Source of the DNA: Haloferacaceae archaeon PL-Br10_E2g29
Lineage (GTDB): Archaea > Halobacteriota > Halobacteria > Halobacteriales > Haloferacaceae
DNA length: 15,152 nucleotides
Direction of reading: 5' to 3'
Assembly (NCBI GenBank): GCA_001563965.1
Contig: LKMS01000020.1
Coordinates: 1 to 15,152 of the forward strand
Shown: one piece after another, positions 12,592-15,152 of the stretch
Layout: every line of letters starts with the position of its first letter
How positions within the stretch are numbered: the first letter of the stretch is position 1
Position numbers and translations under genes: made by a program
Notes under the pieces: model-generated
Told to the model about the DNA's origin: nothing
The model's input: only the letters and a program-made list of their open reading frames with translations
Database searches by the model: none

Positions 12592-13575
12592 TCAGATGGT
12601 CGACTGGGCGTCGTCGGCGTCGAGCAACTCGTGGTAGCGGTTGCGGATCGTCACCTCGGAGATGTTGGCGACCTCGCTGACGCGACTCTGGGTCACCTTC
12701 TGGTTGGTGAGCAGTGAGGCGGCGTAAATCGAGGCGGCCGCGAGGCCGACGGGCGACTTGCCGCTGTGGACGCCTTGGGCTTTTGCCGTCGACAACAGCT
12801 GTCGAGCCCGGCGTTCGGCCTCGTCGCTCAGCGAGAGATCCGAGGCGAACCGCGGCACGTACTGCTCGGGGTCGGCGGGCTTGATTTCGAGCGATAGCTC
12901 GCGGGCGACGTAGCGGTAGGTACGGGCGATCTCGTCTTTTTCGACCCGCGAGACGGTGGTGAGTTCGTCGAGGCTACGCGGCGTGCCGGCCTGTCGGGCC
13001 GCGGCGTACAGCGACGCGGTGGCGACACCCTCGATCGAGCGCCCCGGCAGCAGATCGTCGTCGAGCGCGCGGCGGTAGATGACCGATGCGGTTTCGCGAA
13101 CCGTATCGGGCAGTCCAAGCGCGCTGGCCATGCGGTCGATTTCGCCGAGCGCCTGTTTGAGGTTGCGTTCTTTGCTGTCGCGCGTGCGGAACCGCTCGTT
13201 CCACGTGCGAAGCCGCTGCATCTTCTCGCGTTGCCGCGAGGACAACGACTTGCCGTAGGCGTCGCGATCCTGCCAGCCGATGTTGGTGCTCAGCCCCTTG
13301 TCGTGCATCATTTTCGTCGTCGGTGCGCCAACACGGGATTTGCGATCCTTCTCGTTGCTGTCGAAGGCGCGCCACTCGGGGCCGTGGTCTATCTCATCTT
13401 CTTGGACGACGAGCCCACACTCGCGACACACCGTTTCGCCGTGTTCGGTGTCGGTCGCGAGTTGGCCGCTACACTCCGGACAGCGGAGGTTTTCAGCTGG
13501 CCGGTCGGTCCGCTCGTCGGATCGGTCACGGCGTCGGGTGTGCTCGTCGGTAAACGTCCGGACGTTATCGCTCAT
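12592..13575 (-). CDS. tfb: Transcription initiation factor TFB
   Basis: A 327-aa archaeal homologue of TFIIB that binds TBP-TATA complexes and BRE and recruits RNA polymerase. The N-terminal zinc ribbon has CPEC (C32, C35) and CREC (C50, C53), followed by GLVVQEDEIDHGPEWRAF. The B-reader/linker region (about 66-115) has the conserved stretch VGAPTTKMMHDKGLSTNIGW. Two cyclin folds cover about 128-210 and 222-305, and the second ends in the helix-turn-helix VTQSRVSEVANISEVTIRNRY that contacts BRE. The order and length are those of a full TFB, not a truncated paralogue. Haloarchaea carry many TFB paralogues used for alternative promoter programmes, and this copy cannot be assigned to one from sequence alone. 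ATG 13575 gives an N-terminal Arg/Asp-rich leader of 25-30 residues, common in haloarchaeal TFBs. Confidence 0.96.
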   Translation of the reverse strand: MSDNVRTFTDEHTRRRDRSDERTDRPAENLRCPECSGQLATDTEHGETVCRECGLVVQEDEIDHGPEWRAFDSNEKDRKSRVGAPTTKMMHDKGLSTNIGWQDRDAYGKSLSSRQREKMQRLRTWNERFRTRDSKERNLKQALGEIDRMASALGLPDTVRETASVIYRRALDDDLLPGRSIEGVATASLYAAARQAGTPRSLDELTTVSRVEKDEIARTYRYVARELSLEIKPADPEQYVPRFASDLSLSDEAERRARQLLSTAKAQGVHSGKSPVGLAAASIYAASLLTNQKVTQSRVSEVANISEVTIRNRYHELLDADDAQSTI

Positions 13576-13688
13576 GATGGGGGGGTGAAATCGTGCGAGA
13601 GACGGGACTCTCGCGGCAGTATCTCAGTGGAACACTAGACGGGTTGGAGTCTCTTAATAATACCCCATTATTTCAGATTATATATGGC
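13576..13688 (-). promoter_or_regulatory. tfb upstream region: AT boxes, AATAAT palindrome and leader hairpin
   Basis: On the minus strand, AT-rich boxes lie at 13652-13662, 13667-13675 and 13675-13688 (CATATATAATCTG). These are 77-113 nt upstream of the tfb ATG, so no TATA fits a leaderless start. A palindrome AATAAT-ACCCC-ATTATT (13656-13672) overlaps the boxes. Inside the predicted leader sits a hairpin GCGAGAG/CTCTCGC (13595-13601 and 13608-13614) about 20 nt before the ATG, followed by a C-rich stretch. This suggests a leader of about 50-85 nt. Confidence 0.5.
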
Positions 13689-13834
13689 CGAAAAATACGA
13701 GACGTGAACGGGGTGAAAAGTCGTCTCACGACCCCGATCCTGTCGGGTGGTTTTTACTGGTCCTGTCGCGCTGTTTCAACGGTCCGGATTCGGCAGTCGG
13801 ACTGCCGGCACCGACGAGTGGCTGGATCGAAACG

Positions 13835-13840
13835 CTTACT
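13835..13840 (+). promoter_or_regulatory. Putative TATA-like box for gatC-gatA
   Basis: CTTACT preceded by CGAAAC (a BRE-like purine stretch) is centred about 28 nt before the gatC ATG at 13865, giving a leaderless start. The stronger TATATAT island at 13678-13685 is too far for a leaderless gatC transcript. Weak match. Confidence 0.3.
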
Positions 13841-13864
13841 CTCAGTCCGTGGTTCGACCCGTGT

Positions 13865-14143
13865 ATGAGCGATTCGCCTGTCGATCCCGCGGCGGTCGAA
13901 CACGTCGCCGAGCTCGCCCGGGTCGATCTCGATGAGGAGGAACTCACCGAGTTCGCCGCACAGTTCGCCGAGATCCTCAAGTACTTCGAAGCACTTGACG
14001 AGGTTCCCGCGGTCGACGCCGAGCCGGAACTGGTCAACGTCATGCGCACCGACGCGGTTCGAGACGGGCTCACCCAGGAGGAAGCCCTCCGCAACGCCCC
14101 CGAAACCGAGGACGGCTTTTTCAAAGGGCCGACCGTCTCATGA
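13865..14143 (+). CDS. gatC: Asp/Glu-tRNA amidotransferase subunit C
   Basis: A 92-aa subunit of GatCAB, which converts Glu-tRNA(Gln) to Gln-tRNA(Gln), and in organisms lacking AsnRS also Asp-tRNA(Asn) to Asn-tRNA(Asn). It has the usual N-terminal VEHVAELARVDLDEEELTEF, an amphipathic helix AEILKYFEALDEV that packs between A and B, and the C-terminal belt with VMRTDAVRDGLTQEEALRNAPETEDGFFKGP, the standard GatC ending. Length is normal. The gene overlaps gatA by ATGA (14140-14143), which ensures coupled synthesis. It diverges from tfb with a 289-bp shared upstream region. Confidence 0.96.
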   Translation: MSDSPVDPAAVEHVAELARVDLDEEELTEFAAQFAEILKYFEALDEVPAVDAEPELVNVMRTDAVRDGLTQEEALRNAPETEDGFFKGPTVS

Positions 14144-15152
14144 GCGGAACCAGTGACGGAATCGACGCCGATCCGTACAACATCTTTGTCACCGAAACAC
14201 CCGACGCAGAGCTCGTTGGGAGCGACGGTGACACTCCCGCAGACGACGGTCTGTTGGCCGGCAAAACCATCGCAATCAAGGACAATATTTCGACGAAGGG
14301 AATTCCCACCACGTGTGGCTCGGCGATGCTCGCGGAGTACGTTTCGCCGTACAATGCGACCGTCGTCGACCGCATTGCCGACGCGGGCGCGACGCTCGTC
14401 GGCAAGGCCAACATGGATGAGTTCGGCATGGGCGGCACCACCGAAACCAGCGCCTTCGGCCCCGTCGTCAACCCGGTTGCCCCCGACCACGTTCCCGGTG
14501 GCTCCTCGGGTGGGTCGGCCGCGGCCGTTGCCGCCGGCGTCGCCGACCTCGCACTCGGCACCGACACGGGCGGCTCGGTGCGAAACCCCGCCGCGTTCTG
14601 TGGTGTTGTCGGCATCAAACCGACCTACGGGTTGGTCTCGCGGTACGGCATCGTCGCCTACGCCAACAGCCTCGAACAGGTCGGCCCGCTGGCACACACG
14701 GTCGAAGAGGCCGCCCTATTGCTCGACGTCATCGCGGGAGCCGACCCACGTGACGCGACAACCAACGACGCTGGCGACGCTTCGACCTACGCCGCCGCGG
14801 CCGACGGCGACGTCGACGGCCTCACCATCGGCGTTATCTCGAATCTGATCGACGGCGCGGACGACGCCGTCGTCGAACAGTTCGAAGCGACCATTTCCGA
14901 CCTCGAATCACAGGGAGCCGAACTCACCGAGGTGTCGCTCGACTCGCTCGAACACGCCGTCCAGGCGTACTACGTGATCGCCATGTCCGAAGCCTCCTCG
15001 AACCTCGCACGGTTCGACGGCGTTCGCTACGGCCCGAAAACCGACGCCGAGGGCAACTGGAACGAGTCGTTCGCCGCCGTCCGCGAGGCGGGCTTCGGTC
15101 CGGAGGTAAAACGCCGAATCCTGCTCGGCACCTACGCACTCTCGGCGGGCTA
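14140..15152 (+). CDS. gatA: Asp/Glu-tRNA amidotransferase subunit A (amidase), 3' end outside window
   Basis: The catalytic amidase subunit that hydrolyses glutamine to ammonia and channels it to GatB. The first 337 residues are seen, and the frame is open to the window end. Catalytic triad residues are all present and correctly spaced: Lys47 in GKTIAIKDN, cis-Ser122 in PGGSSGGSAAA and nucleophile Ser146 in GTDTGGSVRNPAAFCG, with the spacings (75 and 24 residues) of GatA enzymes. MDEFGMGG (92-99) and GIKPTYGLVSRYGIVAYANSLEQVGP are further family blocks. The N-terminus MSGTSDGIDADPYNIF is short and variable. It is coupled to gatC by ATGA. GatB is not in the window, as is usual in archaea where gatB is unlinked. 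Confidence 0.96.
   Translation, partial: MSGTSDGIDADPYNIFVTETPDAELVGSDGDTPADDGLLAGKTIAIKDNISTKGIPTTCGSAMLAEYVSPYNATVVDRIADAGATLVGKANMDEFGMGGTTETSAFGPVVNPVAPDHVPGGSSGGSAAAVAAGVADLALGTDTGGSVRNPAAFCGVVGIKPTYGLVSRYGIVAYANSLEQVGPLAHTVEEAALLLDVIAGADPRDATTNDAGDASTYAAAADGDVDGLTIGVISNLIDGADDAVVEQFEATISDLESQGAELTEVSLDSLEHAVQAYYVIAMSEASSNLARFDGVRYGPKTDAEGNWNESFAAVREAGFGPEVKRRILLGTYALSAG

Noticed and set aside
13726..14697. 323-aa minus-strand open frame across gatC and gatA
   Set aside because: Antisense shadow of two overlapping, clearly recognised genes; Gly/Arg/Ser-rich without domain.

Overview
The window is a compact stretch of a haloarchaeal (class Halobacteria) chromosome. This is shown by very acidic, lysine-poor proteins, GC-rich codons, archaeal-only genes (RadB, TFB with an N-terminal zinc ribbon, the GatCA start) and starts placed about 25-30 nt downstream of TATA-like boxes with no Shine-Dalgarno sequence, as expected for leaderless mRNAs. 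The genus cannot be assigned from the sequence alone. I see no insertion sequence, transposase, CRISPR array, rRNA or prophage gene.

Layout, left to right. Positions 1-1880 (minus) hold a C50 carotenoid (bacterioruberin) operon: a CrtD/CrtI-type desaturase whose stop overlaps the start of a UbiA-family lycopene elongase cut off by the window edge. A divergent promoter region of 220 bp, with a tandem 20-bp repeat, separates it from a PrxQ/BCP-type peroxiredoxin (2101-2598, plus). Next is a minus-strand thiamine pair, thiE-thiM (2703-4266), divergent from a MATE exporter (4421-5842, plus). A four-CBS protein with a C-terminal HPF/RaiA-like ribosome-binding fold follows (5956-7101, plus). Convergent to it are a DsrE-family protein and the recombinase paralogue RadB (7175-8287, minus).

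Positions 8288-8685 are the most structured non-coding part. They hold a tRNA-Ser(GGA) gene, an exact 26-bp second copy of its 3' end 145 bp away, two large hairpins between and across these copies, and a 21-bp perfect palindrome upstream of radB. A Tat-type alpha/beta hydrolase (8686-9651, plus) diverges from the tRNA through a shared AT-rich box. Then come a 67-aa two-helix membrane protein and threonine ammonia-lyase ilvA (both minus). Upstream of ilvA is a 204-bp spacer with an AT-rich island. A Nudix hydrolase and a gamma-glutamylcyclotransferase-like protein (ATGA overlap) lie downstream of a TFB gene, all on the minus strand. Divergent from tfb, gatC and gatA (ATGA overlap, gatA running off the right edge) encode part of the tRNA-dependent amidotransferase.

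Most genes are ordinary housekeeping genes of haloarchaea. The items most worth a second look are the CBS-HPF fusion (a possible nucleotide-sensing ribosome hibernation factor), the tRNA-Ser 3'-end duplication with its palindromes (old att site or a tRNA-derived repeat element), and the apparently long, structured leaders of tfb and ilvA in a lineage where leaderless mRNAs dominate.
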